A stretch of 64,000 nucleotides of DNA from positions 5,043,738 through 5,107,737 of the forward strand of contig NZ_LR593886.1 of the NCBI RefSeq assembly GCF_901538265.1, read 5' to 3'. The stretch comes from Gemmata massiliana (GTDB taxonomy: Bacteria; Planctomycetota; Planctomycetia; Gemmatales; Gemmataceae). This document shows, piece by piece, positions 15,281 to 23,560 of the stretch (the stretch's first letter is position 1; every line of letters starts with the position of its first letter). A program made the translations under genes and the position numbers. The notes under the pieces are model-generated. The model had not been told where the DNA came from and did not search any database. It worked only from the letters and a program-made list of their open reading frames with translations.

Positions 15281-16684
15281 GTGAGCAGTACGAACAAACC
15301 GCCGGATAAAACGCGAGGTTTCTGGCAGTGGGTGAAGAACCCCTGGATTCGGCGCCGGGCCGAGCACGATGCCGCTGATCTGGAAGCCAACTTAGAAACT
15401 TTCGATCCCGATCAATTGAGCCAGGAGAAAATTGACCAATTCGTCGGCGATCTAATCAAGAAAAAGCTTGAATGGCCGATGCCGAGGATATTCGATCGAC
15501 TCGGGGCACGGGCGGTCCCGAGTCTGTTACGCGCCCTGGACGATTCACTATACTTGCAACCATACCGGGGGCGGTACGCGCCGGGCCTTCCCCTCGAATC
15601 GCTCATTCGTTTACTGGAACCATTCGCACCGGCGGAGATGCTCGGGCGCCTCGTCGAACTGGTCACTCACAAGGATGCGAAAATTCGTCGTGCCGTAGCC
15701 GGAATGTTTGGTCACCTTGCAGCGCTAGATGTTTGGCTCACTGTGAGTCGCGATCCCGACGAGGACGTGCAACGGTACGCGCTCTGGGGAATCGATTCCG
15801 CTTTGACGGCGAAACGTGTCACGCCCGAGTTCGCAGTCGGGGCACTCGACCGCGTCATTGAACTCGTGGACCATAGCGGTTCAGATTCCGACATCGTGAG
15901 AGCGGCCGCAAAAGTCGCCGCCCGACTGGACCCCGCTCGGGCGCTCACGGAGTTCCTAAACCTTAAACGCTTTACGGCTAATAATCCGCGACTGTATTAC
16001 CTTTTAAAGGCCGCAAACGAACACGACATTCAACTCCCACCGGATCGGGTTTCGTTGCTTTTAATAGAGCTCCGACCGAAAGCGGATGAATATTTTGGTG
16101 GCTGTGCGATCGGCTACCTTCTCCTCCAACTGGCTCGTCAGAAGACAGATGATGCGCGTCGGTGGGCTGAGGAGGTTAACAGTTGGTCCCGGCCCGGATC
16201 GGCCGGAGGGAAGTACATTAGCCGTGCGGCCGCGGATGCCTTGGCTCTACTCAACGGAATTAACAACCCGACAAGTGTTGTCCTGCGTCGTCTCGAAACT
16301 GTGCGCGACGTTGATTTGCTAACGGCCCCTCAGAGCGCGTACTACGTCGCCTGGATTTTAGACGCTGAGGTGTGTAACGGCGGCTTCGCACAATATTTCG
16401 TAAACTCGTCCGGTGACACAGCGGGCCGTGCGGTGTCGGCGTTCGAGACAATTGGGTCGCTTGGTCACGCGGCAATCGTCCGAAGGGCAGTGGCCCTTTT
16501 TGGTAAGCAGGGACCGGCTACGGACCGGGAGGAACGACACGACCAGTTGGCCAAGATGTCTGCGAAACAAGATGCCGAAATGAACCAGCTCGCGACCGAA
16601 TACTACGACGTGCCAGAAGATGTGACTGTCAAGCTGACGAACTTCGCTAATCAGCACGCGGAGCATTTCAGAGACGGCGTTTAA
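15281..16684 (+). CDS. HEAT-like repeat protein with C-terminal DUF4375 (DMP19-like) domain
   Basis: A 467-aa protein. Residues about 50-330 are helical with repeat character (RAVPSLLRALDDS, LVELVTHKDAKIRRAVAGMF, DPDEDVQRYALWGIDSAL, SDIVRAAAKVAARLDPARAL). The last 130 residues match DUF4375, the family of the DNA-mimic protein DMP19 (YYVAWILDAEVCNGGFAQYF, VNSSGD, then AFETIGSLGHAAIVRRAV). GTG 15281 follows GGTGGAG at suitable spacing; TTG 15248 is an in-frame alternative. GC content looks lower than in the neighbours. It stands alone and I infer no function beyond protein-protein or DNA-mimic binding. Confidence 0.65.
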   Translation: MSSTNKPPDKTRGFWQWVKNPWIRRRAEHDAADLEANLETFDPDQLSQEKIDQFVGDLIKKKLEWPMPRIFDRLGARAVPSLLRALDDSLYLQPYRGRYAPGLPLESLIRLLEPFAPAEMLGRLVELVTHKDAKIRRAVAGMFGHLAALDVWLTVSRDPDEDVQRYALWGIDSALTAKRVTPEFAVGALDRVIELVDHSGSDSDIVRAAAKVAARLDPARALTEFLNLKRFTANNPRLYYLLKAANEHDIQLPPDRVSLLLIELRPKADEYFGGCAIGYLLLQLARQKTDDARRWAEEVNSWSRPGSAGGKYISRAAADALALLNGINNPTSVVLRRLETVRDVDLLTAPQSAYYVAWILDAEVCNGGFAQYFVNSSGDTAGRAVSAFETIGSLGHAAIVRRAVALFGKQGPATDREERHDQLAKMSAKQDAEMNQLATEYYDVPEDVTVKLTNFANQHAEHFRDGV

Positions 16685-16858
16685 GTCACCGAAGTAAGTC
16701 ATGTTCGGCGGATGGGTTGGCGGGTGGAATCAAACTTGGTTCTGCCCGTAACCCGTTCGTAACAGCCCCGTCGCGTTCCAATCGCATTTCCCGCAACCCT
16801 CGTCATAATGACAGGCGCGTCGACTCGGGCCGCGCTGTTCATTTGTTGGAGGTGCGCC

Positions 16859-19327
16859 ATGCGGTTCCTGCGATCCACACTCGCCGTACTCGCTGCGATT
16901 CTCGCCGGCGCGAGTTCCGCGTCCGCGTCGGGGATACTGATCCCCGAAGACAAGAAACTCCCGCCGCTGGCGATGGTCAACCACAAGGTCACGGTCGCCA
17001 TCGACGAACAGGTGGCGATCACCACCGTCGAGCAGTCGTTCCGCAACCACACCGACCGCAACCTCGAAGCCACATACCTGTTCCCGGTGCCCAAAGGGGC
17101 GACCGTGGACAAGTTCACCATGTGGGTGGACGGCAAGGAGATGGGCGGCGAACTCCTCGACGCTAAACACGCGCACAAGGTCTACACCGACATCGTTCGG
17201 CGCACCCAAGACCCCGGGCTGCTCGAATACCTGGGGAACAGCCTGCTCCGGCTGAGCGTCTTCCCGGTGCCGCCGAAGGGCGATCAGAAGATCAAGATTA
17301 GCTACAAGTTCGTGGCGCAGAAGGATGGGAACGTCGTCGAATACATTTATCCGCTCAAGACCGACGGCAAGGCCAACCGCACGCTCGAAGCGTTCTCAGT
17401 GAACCTCACGATCAAGTCCCGGCACGCGGTCCAGAACGTGTACAGCCCGACGCACGCGATCACGACGACGCGCAAAAGCGACCGGGAAGTGAACGTCGCG
17501 TTCGAGCGCAACCAGGCGATTCTCGACAAGGATTTCCAGCTCTTCTACGGCTTCGGTGACAAGGACATCGGCCTCACGCCGCTGCTCTACAAGCCGATTA
17601 CTGGGGAGGACGGGTACTTCATGTTCCTGGTGTCGCCACAAGTCGAAGCCGAGAAGAAGCGCGTGCCGCGCGACCTCGTGCTCGTGCTCGATACGTCGAG
17701 CAGCATGTCGGACATCAAGATGCAGCAGGCGAAGAAGGCGCTCAAATTCTGCCTGACGCAACTGAAGCCGGAAGACCGGTTCGCGATCCTGAAGTTCTCC
17801 ACGAGCGTCGTGCCGTTCCGCGACAAGCTCGTGGAGGCGAACAAGGATTACCTCGAAGCCGCGAACAAGTGGGTCGATGGGCTGAAAACGAGCGGTGGAA
17901 CCGCGATCTGGCCGGCACTCGACGAAGCGCTGGGGATGCGCTCGGACGACCCGTCGCGGCCGTTCACGATGGTGTTCTTCACCGACGGTCAGCCCACCGT
18001 GGATGAAACGAACCCCGACAAGATCGTGAAGAACGTGATGGGGAAGAACAGCGGAAACACCCGCATCTTCACGTTCGGTGTGGGCGATGATGTGAACGCC
18101 GCGATGCTCGACCAACTCGCCGACGCGACCCGCGCCATCACGACGTATGTGCGCGAAGCCGAGGACATCGAAGCCAAAGTTGCGAGCTTGTACGGGAAGA
18201 TCAGTCACCCGGTTCTGACCGATGTGAAGCTCGCCACAACCGGCGGCATTCAGCTCCACGAGATTTACCCGCCGAAGCTCCCGGACCTGTTCCAGGGAAC
18301 GCAACTGGTCGTGATTGGCCGTTACACCGGCAACGGGCACTCTGCAATCAGACTCACCGGCACGGTGGGGAAGGAGAAGCAGGAGTTCGTTTACGAATTG
18401 AACTTCCCGCCCAAAACCGAGAGCGACACGGGGAAAGACTTCGTCGAACCGCTATGGGCGCGGCGCAAGGTCGGGTACATCCTCGATCAGATCCGGGTGA
18501 ACGGGGAAAAGAAGGAACTCATTGACGAAGTCGTGGCACTGGCGAAACGGTACGGGATCGCGACCCCATACACAAGTCACCTCGTGGTGCCGGACGGCCC
18601 GATGCCGGTGGTTCCGCCGACCGTGCGCCCCGGCGGTCCACTTCCGCGTCCGGGGACGCTCCCCGCAGCGCCAATCGCAGGCGGCGGATTCGGTGGTGCG
18701 TCCGGTATTCCGGCGGGACCGGGTGGGGGGCCACAACGAGTTGAGGACTTCGCCAAGAATCAAGCCGCGGGGGATAAGGGCGATGGCAAGAGCGGACTCG
18801 CGGGGAACCGCGGCTCCATGACCGAACGACAGGTCAAGGAAGCGATCGACGCACTGAAATCCGAGAAAGATCCCGAGGTCCGCGCGAAGTTCTCCGAAGA
18901 GGTGAAGAAGCTCGCGGCACAGAAGAGAACGTGGGACGAGGCCGATCGCGCCCTCAAGGGAGGGAAGAGCGGGTACCAGACGGGGCAACTCGGTGTGGAT
19001 CTCTCGTGTGCGGCGAACGGTCTGCGCAATCAGGATCGCGTCAGTCTGACCGCGAACCGACAGGTATACGGCCGCAACTGCCTTGAGATCGGCGGCGTGT
19101 GGATCGACGACGGGTACAAGGCCGACACGAAATCCGTGACGGTGAAAGCGCAAAGCGATGCGTACTTCCGCATCCTCGAAAAACACCCGCAAATCAAGGA
19201 CGTGTATCGGCTCGGCAACCACGTCGTTTGGATGACACCGAGCGGCACCACTTTAGTCGTCGACCCGAACGACGGCAAGGACAAGATGGAAGACGCCGAC
19301 ATCGAAGCGTTGTTCGTTAAGAAATAA
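16859..19327 (+). CDS. exported VIT and von Willebrand factor A domain protein
   Basis: An 822-aa protein. ATG 16859 gives a clean signal peptide (MRFLRSTLAVLAAILAGASS then ASA) and has GGAGG upstream; the frame extends 17 codons further without support. Residues about 30-155 are a VIT domain (VAITTVEQSFRNHTDRNLEA, TYLFPVPKGATVDKFTMWVDG). Residues about 270-440 are a VWA domain with the metal-ion site DTSSSMSD at about 278, TSGGTAIWPAL and FFTDGQP. A Pro/Gly-rich linker lies at about 595-650, then a helical segment and a small C-terminal domain. Proteins of this type are exported adhesion or scaffold factors related to inter-alpha-trypsin inhibitor heavy chains. It appears to be a single-gene unit, with a hairpin after it. 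Confidence 0.85.
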   Translation: MRFLRSTLAVLAAILAGASSASASGILIPEDKKLPPLAMVNHKVTVAIDEQVAITTVEQSFRNHTDRNLEATYLFPVPKGATVDKFTMWVDGKEMGGELLDAKHAHKVYTDIVRRTQDPGLLEYLGNSLLRLSVFPVPPKGDQKIKISYKFVAQKDGNVVEYIYPLKTDGKANRTLEAFSVNLTIKSRHAVQNVYSPTHAITTTRKSDREVNVAFERNQAILDKDFQLFYGFGDKDIGLTPLLYKPITGEDGYFMFLVSPQVEAEKKRVPRDLVLVLDTSSSMSDIKMQQAKKALKFCLTQLKPEDRFAILKFSTSVVPFRDKLVEANKDYLEAANKWVDGLKTSGGTAIWPALDEALGMRSDDPSRPFTMVFFTDGQPTVDETNPDKIVKNVMGKNSGNTRIFTFGVGDDVNAAMLDQLADATRAITTYVREAEDIEAKVASLYGKISHPVLTDVKLATTGGIQLHEIYPPKLPDLFQGTQLVVIGRYTGNGHSAIRLTGTVGKEKQEFVYELNFPPKTESDTGKDFVEPLWARRKVGYILDQIRVNGEKKELIDEVVALAKRYGIATPYTSHLVVPDGPMPVVPPTVRPGGPLPRPGTLPAAPIAGGGFGGASGIPAGPGGGPQRVEDFAKNQAAGDKGDGKSGLAGNRGSMTERQVKEAIDALKSEKDPEVRAKFSEEVKKLAAQKRTWDEADRALKGGKSGYQTGQLGVDLSCAANGLRNQDRVSLTANRQVYGRNCLEIGGVWIDDGYKADTKSVTVKAQSDAYFRILEKHPQIKDVYRLGNHVVWMTPSGTTLVVDPNDGKDKMEDADIEALFVKK

Positions 19328-19337
19328 CCGCTTTAAA

Positions 19338-19384
19338 CCGATTAAATGGGTTGCACCGACTGTTCGGGTGACCCATTTAATCGG
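19338..19384 (+). terminator. strong hairpin after the VIT-VWA gene
   Basis: A 14-bp perfect stem, CCGATTAAATGGGT pairing with ACCCATTTAATCGG, around a 19-nt loop that can pair further (CACC with GGTG). It begins 11 nt after the stop codon. It is AT-containing in an otherwise GC-rich setting and lacks a clear T-run, so it could be a terminator or an RNA-protecting hairpin. Confidence 0.65.
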
Positions 19385-19561
19385 GGACCATTAACGTCCG
19401 ATAGTAAATGTTATGTACTGATTTTAGCCGTGCTCTGATAATCACTAAACCAAGACGCTTCAACGAGCAGGGAAGGGCACGGCAAACCACTTTTCTGGTA
19501 GCGTTCCATCTCCAGTGGTGGCACAATCCAGCCGCCTGAATTCCACACCGGAGCTTCTCCC

Positions 19562-20422
19562 ATGTCACAGAAGATGGACCGCCGATCGTTCCTGGCAGTA
19601 ACCGCAGCGACTACAACGGGCTTGTTAGCAACGCGCACTGCACCGGCCGCCGATGACTTCGCCGGGTTCGTAGTCGGCGTGCAAACGTATACGTTTCGCA
19701 ACTTCGATCTGGAACAGATGCTAAAACGCACGAAGGAACTCGGGCTCAAGTCGGGCGAGTTCTACGCCAAGCACATTCCGATCGAGAGTCAGCCCGAGAA
19801 GCTCAAAGCGATTCTCGCGCTGTGCAAGGAATACGACGTGACGCCGAAGGGCTTCGGTGTCGTCGGTTTCAGCAAGGACCACGACGCGAACAAGAAACTG
19901 TTTGAGTTCGGCAAATCAATTGGCGTGCAGTATCTGAGTGCGGACCCGTCGATGGACAGCTTCGACAGCCTCGACAAGTTGTGCGAAGAGTACAAGATCG
20001 CGATTGCGATTCACCCGCACGGGCCGGTCGGGGGAGGGAAGCGCCACCGATGGTGGTCGGCAGAGCAGATTCTGAAAGCGGTCAAAGATCACCACAAGCT
20101 CATCGGCACCTGCCTCGATACCGGTCACCTCATCCGGATGGCTACGCTGGGTGAAAAGCTCGACCCGGCCGAACAGGTTAAGGTCATGGGCGATCGCAAC
20201 TTCGCTCTGCACCTCAAGGACCACGACAACAAGAAAGATACTGACGTGCCGTTCGGCGACTCGGCCGGCGTGCTTGACGTCTCTGCGGTGCTAAAAGCGC
20301 TCAAAGCGGTGAAATTCACCGGACACGTGGCAATCGAGTATGAAGCGAATGCCGATAACCCTTCACCCGACATGAAAAAGTGCGTCGCATTCATCAAGGA
20401 ATCCGCTGCGAAGATCTCCTAA
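19562..20422 (+). CDS. Tat-exported sugar phosphate isomerase/epimerase-like protein
   Basis: A 286-aa protein with a twin-arginine leader (DRRSFLAVTAATTTGLLATR, cleavage near residue 30) and a xylose-isomerase-like TIM barrel. Supporting segments are VGVQTYTFRNFDLEQML, a YLSADPS strand, IAIHPHGP, GTCLDTGHL with acidic and histidine positions typical of the metal site, FALHLKDHD and GHVAIEYEAN near the end. In this family the divalent metal is bound by Glu, Asp and His residues. I infer a periplasmic isomerase or epimerase; the substrate cannot be read from the sequence. The family is common in Planctomycetes next to Gfo/Idh oxidoreductases, and one lies 3 kb downstream. Confidence 0.8.
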   Translation: MSQKMDRRSFLAVTAATTTGLLATRTAPAADDFAGFVVGVQTYTFRNFDLEQMLKRTKELGLKSGEFYAKHIPIESQPEKLKAILALCKEYDVTPKGFGVVGFSKDHDANKKLFEFGKSIGVQYLSADPSMDSFDSLDKLCEEYKIAIAIHPHGPVGGGKRHRWWSAEQILKAVKDHHKLIGTCLDTGHLIRMATLGEKLDPAEQVKVMGDRNFALHLKDHDNKKDTDVPFGDSAGVLDVSAVLKALKAVKFTGHVAIEYEANADNPSPDMKKCVAFIKESAAKIS

Positions 20423-20481
20423 CGTTCACGGCACCCCCTCTGAAGGGACGAGCGCCGTATAATCTTTAAAGTCCGTACATG

Positions 20482-20508
20482 CACCCTCGCGAACCGGTCG
20501 CGGGGGTG
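20482..20508 (+). terminator. hairpin between isomerase and reductase genes
   Basis: CACCCTCGCGA pairs with TCGCGGGGGTG (one G-T pair) around a 5-nt loop, followed by a T-rich stretch (TTGTGTTTGGTTTTCC). A TATAAT lies just upstream at 20458-20463. The hairpin is either the terminator of the isomerase gene or part of the leader of the reductase gene. Confidence 0.5.
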
Positions 20509-20551
20509 TTGTGTTTGGTTTTCCTGCTTACCTCTCCAGGCAAGTGCCCAA

Positions 20552-21481
20552 ATGACGGCCGAGGAAATCACCGAACTCCGACAACGACGGTACAACGCGA
20601 CCGTCGTCTCATTAAAGCTCCTGAACCCGGACCTAATGGTCCTTCGAGTCAAACCTGATTTTCCGCGCCCCCCGCATCATCCGGGGCAATACTGCACGCT
20701 CGGCTTGGGGTACTGGGAGCGGCGCACGGAAAGGTGCCAAGTCGAAACACTCGCGGCCGGAGAAGAAACGAAAGTTGTTCGCCGCGCCTATTCGATCAGC
20801 TCTTCGATCCTCGACGAATCCGGCCACCTCATGCGCCCGGAGGACAACGACTGGCTGGAGTTTTACATTGTACTTGTGCGCGAGAACGCGGACGGTCGCG
20901 TGCCGGCGTTAACACCGCGGCTATTTGGACTGAGCGAAGGTGACCGAATTCAGATCGGCGAGCGGATTACGGGCCATTACACGCTCGATCCGGTAAAGGC
21001 CGGCGATACGGTGATCTTTCTCGGAACCGGTACCGGTGAGGCCCCTCACAATTACATGACGTGGGAGTTGCTTTCACGCGGGCACACGGGAAAGGTCGTT
21101 AATGCGTGCTGTGTGCGTTACGGGCGCGATCTCGGCTACCACGACACGCACAAGAAGCTGATGTCGCAGTTCCCGAATTACACCTACCTTGCGCTAACGA
21201 CGCGGGAACCGGGAGTTACGCGAAAAGTTTACATCCAGGATCTGATCACGAGTGGGGAACTCGAAGAGAGAATTGGCGAAGCGCTGGACCCGGCGAAAAC
21301 GCACGTGTTTCTGTGCGGTAACCCGAAAATGATTGGTGTACCGCACCGGGACCGAGAAACCGGAACGCTCTCGTACCCACAGCCCGTTGGAGTGATCGAG
21401 GTGCTGGAGGCACGCGGCTTCAAAGCCGATATTGCAGCGGTGAAGCTGAAGGGCAACGTTCACTTTGAAGAATACTGGTGA
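20552..21481 (+). CDS. ferredoxin--NADP(+) reductase
   Basis: A 309-aa soluble flavoprotein that moves electrons between NADPH and ferredoxin or flavodoxin. The FAD-binding RxYS motif is RRAYSISSS at about residue 77. The pyridine-nucleotide motif GTGTGEAPHNY is at about 156; most relatives have GTGTGIAPF, so Glu here is unusual. VFLCGNPKMI lies near 252, and the protein ends in HFEEYW with the terminal aromatic residue typical of the family. It is about 50 residues longer than E. coli Fpr, mainly through an insertion after residue 45. It is the first gene of a tight run: the kinase gene starts 9 nt after its stop. Confidence 0.9.
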   Translation: MTAEEITELRQRRYNATVVSLKLLNPDLMVLRVKPDFPRPPHHPGQYCTLGLGYWERRTERCQVETLAAGEETKVVRRAYSISSSILDESGHLMRPEDNDWLEFYIVLVRENADGRVPALTPRLFGLSEGDRIQIGERITGHYTLDPVKAGDTVIFLGTGTGEAPHNYMTWELLSRGHTGKVVNACCVRYGRDLGYHDTHKKLMSQFPNYTYLALTTREPGVTRKVYIQDLITSGELEERIGEALDPAKTHVFLCGNPKMIGVPHRDRETGTLSYPQPVGVIEVLEARGFKADIAAVKLKGNVHFEEYW

Positions 21482-21490
21482 GGAGTTCGG

Positions 21491-22360
21491 ATGGCGGATA
21501 TCAACACCACGATCGCTGGCTACCGCTTGCGCTCCCTGCTCCAAACTGGTCAAACGTCGCAAGTGTTCGAGGTCGTGGAGTTGCAGAGTAATCGGCACTT
21601 CGCAATGAAGATCTTGCTGCCCGAGGCGGCAGATAACCAGGAGCAACGTCGCGCGCTATTCAACGAAGCGGAAATCGGCGTCAAACTGACCCACCAGAAC
21701 GTGATCCGCATCGTGAAAGTGAACAAGGCCAAGGACACGCCGCACTTTATCATGGAGTTCTTCCCCTCCGGTAGCCTCCGACTGCGTGTTCAAGCGAAGG
21801 ACTTCGCGTTCATCAAAGAACACGCCCGAAAGATCTTTAAGGGCGCTGCGACCGGTTTGGCGTACATGAACGCGAGCGGTTACGTCCACCGCGACGTGAA
21901 GCCGGACAACATCCTGGTGAACTCGCTCGGCGACACGAAGATGATCGACTTCGCAATCTCGAAGCCGATCCTGAAGGGCTTTGCCAAGTGGTTCTATCGC
22001 AAGAGCAAACCGCAGGGCACACCGAGTTTCATGAGCCCTGAGCAGATCCAGGACGAAATGCCGGACGGTCGCTCCGACATCTACAGTTACGCCTGCACAC
22101 TGTTCGAGCTGACTACCGGGCGGCCGCCGTTCCGTGGAACATCGATGAATGACTTGCTCGGCCGGCACTTTACAGAGAAGCCCTCTCCGCCGTCGGCCTA
22201 CAACTCGGACTTGACCGACGAGTTCTCCACCTTTGTTCTTAAAATGCTCGCGAAGAAGAAAACTGACCGCCCAACGAACTTCCACGAAGTTCTGATGGAA
22301 CTGCGCAAGGTCAAGCAGATTTATAAGTCGGTTGTCGAAAAAGACGTCGAGGAAATGTAA
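21491..22360 (+). CDS. Hanks-type serine/threonine protein kinase, kinase domain only
   Basis: A 289-aa cytoplasmic kinase without membrane helix or sensor domain. The ATP-binding loop is degenerate (LQTGQTSQVFEV). The catalytic lysine is in FAMKILLP at about 40, with Glu in FNEAEIGV. The catalytic loop HRDVKPDNILVN is at about 133. The DFG position reads DFA (MIDFAISKP, about 153). APE is present as SPEQ in GTPSFMSPEQIQ, and the DGRSDIYSYACTLFELTTG segment is clear. GAGGAG precedes the ATG. It lies between ferredoxin-NADP reductase (9-nt gap) and accA (40-nt gap), so I infer co-transcription and possibly a link to redox or fatty-acid metabolism. Confidence 0.88.
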   Translation: MADINTTIAGYRLRSLLQTGQTSQVFEVVELQSNRHFAMKILLPEAADNQEQRRALFNEAEIGVKLTHQNVIRIVKVNKAKDTPHFIMEFFPSGSLRLRVQAKDFAFIKEHARKIFKGAATGLAYMNASGYVHRDVKPDNILVNSLGDTKMIDFAISKPILKGFAKWFYRKSKPQGTPSFMSPEQIQDEMPDGRSDIYSYACTLFELTTGRPPFRGTSMNDLLGRHFTEKPSPPSAYNSDLTDEFSTFVLKMLAKKKTDRPTNFHEVLMELRKVKQIYKSVVEKDVEEM

Positions 22361-22400
22361 GGATTCGTTTCTCAGTGGGATCATTGACTCAAGGTGACTA

Positions 22401-23354
22401 ATGGTTTCGGAACCGTTGCCGTTTGAACAAGACATCCACGAACTCGAAGTCGAACTCGCACACCTGGAGACAACTCCAGACGCTGAGGGGACCGGCGAAA
22501 CGATCAAAAAGGTTCGCCGAGACCTCGTTGCGCTTAAGAAGCAAAAGTACTCGAATCTGACGGCCTGGGAAACAATCCTGGTGTCGCGCCACCGCGACCG
22601 CCCGCAGTTCCTCGATTACGTCGACATGGTGTTCGAGGAGTTCGTTGAACTCCACGGCGACCGGGCCATCGGTGACGACCGGGCCATTCGCGCCGGCTTC
22701 GCTCGACTGGATGGCCAAAAGATCATGCTGGTCGGTCACCAGAAGGGTAAAACGCTCGCGGAACGGCAACAGTGCTACTACGGCTGCGCGCACCCGGAGG
22801 GTTACCGTAAGGCCCTCTCCAAAATGCACCTGGCGGCTAAATACCGGATTCCCATTGTGTGCCTGATTGACACTCCGGGGGCGTTCCCAGGGATCGGCGC
22901 TGAGGAGCGCGGACAGTCTCAGCTGATCGCGACCAGCATTTTGGAGATGACAAAGCTCGCCACACCAATCGTCTGCGTCGTGATTGGCGAAGGCGGTTCC
23001 GGCGGTGCATTGGGCATCGGGGTCGGCGACTCGATCGGGATGCTTCAGCACGCATACTATTCCGTCATTAGTCCGGAAGGCTGTGCCGGCATCCTGTGGA
23101 AAGTCGCAACGGACGAATCGAAGCCCCGAGCAGCAGACGCACTCAAACTGACTGCGACCGATCTAAAGAGATTCGGAGTCATCGATACGATTGTGTCTGA
23201 ACCGCTCGGCGGTGCACACCGCGACCCACGGGGAATGGGAGCTAGCCTGAAAACGCACCTGTCTCGAGAACTACGCGGCCTCGTTTCCCAGACGGACGAA
23301 GCACTTCTGGACGGCCGGTACAGCAAGTTCCGACGAATGGGCTTCTTAGCTTAG
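22401..23354 (+). CDS. accA: acetyl-CoA carboxylase carboxyltransferase subunit alpha
   Basis: A 317-aa protein, the normal length. With AccD it forms the carboxyltransferase that moves CO2 from carboxybiotin to acetyl-CoA, the first step of fatty-acid synthesis. The N-terminal helical hairpin (FEQDIHELEVELAHLE) and the YSNLTAWETILVSRHRDRPQ segment are typical. The crotonase-fold core shows HGDRAIGDDRAIRAGFARLD, GHQKGKT, HPEGYRKA, IDTPGAFPGIGAEERGQSQ, and the oxyanion-loop glycines in GEGGSGGALGIGVGD. AAGGTG precedes the ATG. accD is not in this window, as in many bacteria. A small hairpin follows the gene. Confidence 0.96.
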   Translation: MVSEPLPFEQDIHELEVELAHLETTPDAEGTGETIKKVRRDLVALKKQKYSNLTAWETILVSRHRDRPQFLDYVDMVFEEFVELHGDRAIGDDRAIRAGFARLDGQKIMLVGHQKGKTLAERQQCYYGCAHPEGYRKALSKMHLAAKYRIPIVCLIDTPGAFPGIGAEERGQSQLIATSILEMTKLATPIVCVVIGEGGSGGALGIGVGDSIGMLQHAYYSVISPEGCAGILWKVATDESKPRAADALKLTATDLKRFGVIDTIVSEPLGGAHRDPRGMGASLKTHLSRELRGLVSQTDEALLDGRYSKFRRMGFLA

Positions 23355-23365
23355 TTCTTTATCAT

Positions 23366-23383
23366 TGGCTTTATCAAAAGCCA
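23366..23383 (+). terminator. small hairpin after accA
   Basis: TGGCTTT-ATCA-AAAGCCA, a 7-bp perfect stem 11 nt after the accA stop codon. The 206-bp gap that follows (to 23560) is clearly AT-richer than the genes on both sides and probably holds the promoter of the next run of genes. Confidence 0.45.
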
Positions 23384-23560
23384 GTGAGCTCAGGCTATAA
23401 ACATTACATAATATCAATTATCAGACTTCAAGCAATTTACCACCCCAGTTGTGGGCAAGAAATAAAGTCCGATAATGTATCTTATGTGTCAAATATATCG
23501 TTTTTCCGGCTTTCGTTTTGGTGCGATCTACGATGTAGTCAAAGCTCCTAGAACGACCTC

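Noticed and set aside
16808..16858. Start of the VIT-VWA gene at ATG 16808
   Set aside because: The signal peptide and GGAGG both point to ATG 16859.
20458..20463. Perfect TATAAT as a promoter -10 element for the reductase gene
   Set aside because: No fitting -35 element lies about 17 bp upstream, and chance occurrence cannot be excluded, so it is only mentioned beside the hairpin.
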